Shown here: in pieces, positions 6,189 to 6,881 of the stretch
Layout of the letters: every line of letters begins with the position of its first letter
Position numbering within the stretch: position 1 is the first letter of the stretch
Assembly (NCBI GenBank): GCA_937981305.1
Contig: CALJPB010000340.1
Location: 1 to 6,881, forward strand
DNA: 6,881 bases
Source: an uncultured Selenomonas sp.
Lineage (GTDB): Bacteria > Bacillota > Negativicutes > Selenomonadales > Selenomonadaceae
Reading direction: 5' to 3'
The notes under the pieces: generated by a model
The model's input: the letters and a program-made list of their open reading frames with translations, nothing else
The model's database searches: none
Told to the model about the DNA's origin: nothing
Program-made: the position numbers and the translations under genes

Positions 6189-6691
6189 TGTTCGAGGGAA
6201 AGGTCTGGCGTTACGGCGACAACATCGACACGGACGTTATCATTCCTGCGCGGTATCTCAATACGTTTGAGCCGAAGGCACTCGCGGCGCACTGCATGGA
6301 GGACATCGACACGACGTTCGCCGGAAATGTGGCGGAGGGCGACATCATGGTCGGCGGGAAAAACTTTGGCTGTGGTTCCTCGCGTGAGCACGCCCCCATT
6401 TCGATCGCGGCATCGGGTGTGCCCGTGGTGATTGCGGCGAGCTTTGCACGCATCTTCTACCGCAACGGTATCAATATCGGCCTGCCGCTCCTTGAGATCG
6501 GCGACGATGTGGAGAAGATCAGCGCGGGCGACCGTCTGCGCGTGGACACGGCGACGGGGGCAATCGAGAATCTGACGACGGGCGACACGTTCCATGCGCA
6601 TCCGCTGCCGGGCTTCGTGCAGGACATCGCGCGTGCGGGCGGACTTCTGAACTATATCCGCGAGAATGGAGGTTTCCGTCATGGCGTATAA
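6188..6691 (+). CDS. leuD: 3-isopropylmalate dehydratase small subunit
   Basis: This is the swivel-domain subunit that completes the LeuCD isomerase. The 167-residue length fits the short form that pairs with the 420-residue LeuC type. The N-terminal block DNIDTDVIIPARYL (11-24) and the substrate-recognition block NFGCGSSREHAP (59-70) are intact, followed by ASFARIFYRNGINIGLP (84-100). ATG 6188 shares its A with the leuC stop (TGATG), a classic translational coupling arrangement. The last 11 nt overlap leuB. Confidence 0.96.
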   Translation: MFEGKVWRYGDNIDTDVIIPARYLNTFEPKALAAHCMEDIDTTFAGNVAEGDIMVGGKNFGCGSSREHAPISIAASGVPVVIAASFARIFYRNGINIGLPLLEIGDDVEKISAGDRLRVDTATGAIENLTTGDTFHAHPLPGFVQDIARAGGLLNYIRENGGFRHGV

Positions 6692-6881
6692 GATTGCAGT
6701 CGTCCCCGGCGACGGCATCGGACAGGAGATCACCGAGGAAGCCGTACGCGTCCTGAGTGCCGTCGATGCGAAATTCGCGCTCGGGCTGACGTACGAGACG
6801 CGCGACGCTGGTGGTACGGCATACGATAAATTCGGCACGCCGCTGCCCGAGGACACCCTCTCGGTCTGCAAGGCATCGGAC
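6681..6881 (+). CDS. leuB: 3-isopropylmalate dehydrogenase (partial, N-terminal 67 residues)
   Basis: LeuB oxidatively decarboxylates 3-isopropylmalate to 2-oxoisocaproate with NAD+ (EC 1.1.1.85). Only the first 67 codons are present, running off the right edge. The N-terminus KIAVVPGDGIG (4-14) is the opening strand and loop of the isocitrate/isopropylmalate dehydrogenase family. AGGTAYDKFGTPLPEDTL (44-61) is the LeuB-style segment after it. The start is fixed by GGAGG at 6668-6672, 8 nt upstream and inside leuD, with an 11-nt overlap. The NAD-specificity and metal residues lie outside the window, so the choice over isocitrate dehydrogenase rests on this segment and the leuCD context. Confidence 0.93.
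   Translation, partial: MAYKIAVVPGDGIGQEITEEAVRVLSAVDAKFALGLTYETRDAGGTAYDKFGTPLPEDTLSVCKASD

Overview
The window reads as a GC-rich Firmicutes chromosome segment, most likely from a Selenomonas-like member of the Negativicutes. That assignment rests on codon usage dominated by G/C at third positions, a meso-DAP dehydrogenase of the short bacterial type, the style of the intergenic palindromic repeats, and general resemblance of the proteins. It is an inference, not a database match. All supported genes lie on the + strand.

Left part (1-1959): the tail of an unrecognised gene; then ddh, which makes meso-diaminopimelate for peptidoglycan and lysine and ends at a strong intrinsic terminator; then a small class I SAM-dependent methyltransferase with its own perfect-stem terminator. 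A 12-bp palindrome resembling a CcpA/LacI-family operator sits just upstream of ddh.

Middle (1960-3083): an extended -10 promoter candidate precedes an unrecognised protein with one membrane segment, a proline-rich N-terminus and a highly charged tail. It is followed by a pair of GC-rich hairpin repeat units in opposite orientation (about 2919-3042).

Right part (3084-6881): branched-chain amino acid biosynthesis. A near-consensus sigma-A promoter, with a CodY-box-like dyad at the expected transcription start, drives ilvN-ilvC. These overlap by 20 nt and end at an intrinsic terminator. A 161-167 bp MITE-like element with imperfect terminal inverted repeats of about 50 bp lies between ilvC and leuC. 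The tightly coupled leuC-leuD-leuB follows (1-nt and 11-nt overlaps), with leuB cut by the window end. IlvN would set valine feedback on acetolactate synthase, IlvC makes the dihydroxyacid precursors of valine and isoleucine, and LeuCD plus LeuB carry out the middle steps of leucine synthesis. The acetolactate synthase catalytic subunit (ilvB), ilvD and leuA are not in this window.

Most of the window is ordinary core metabolism. The parts worth a second look are the two intergenic repeat elements, the two operator-like dyads and the unrecognised membrane protein. I see no defence system, CRISPR array, tRNA, rRNA or transposase.
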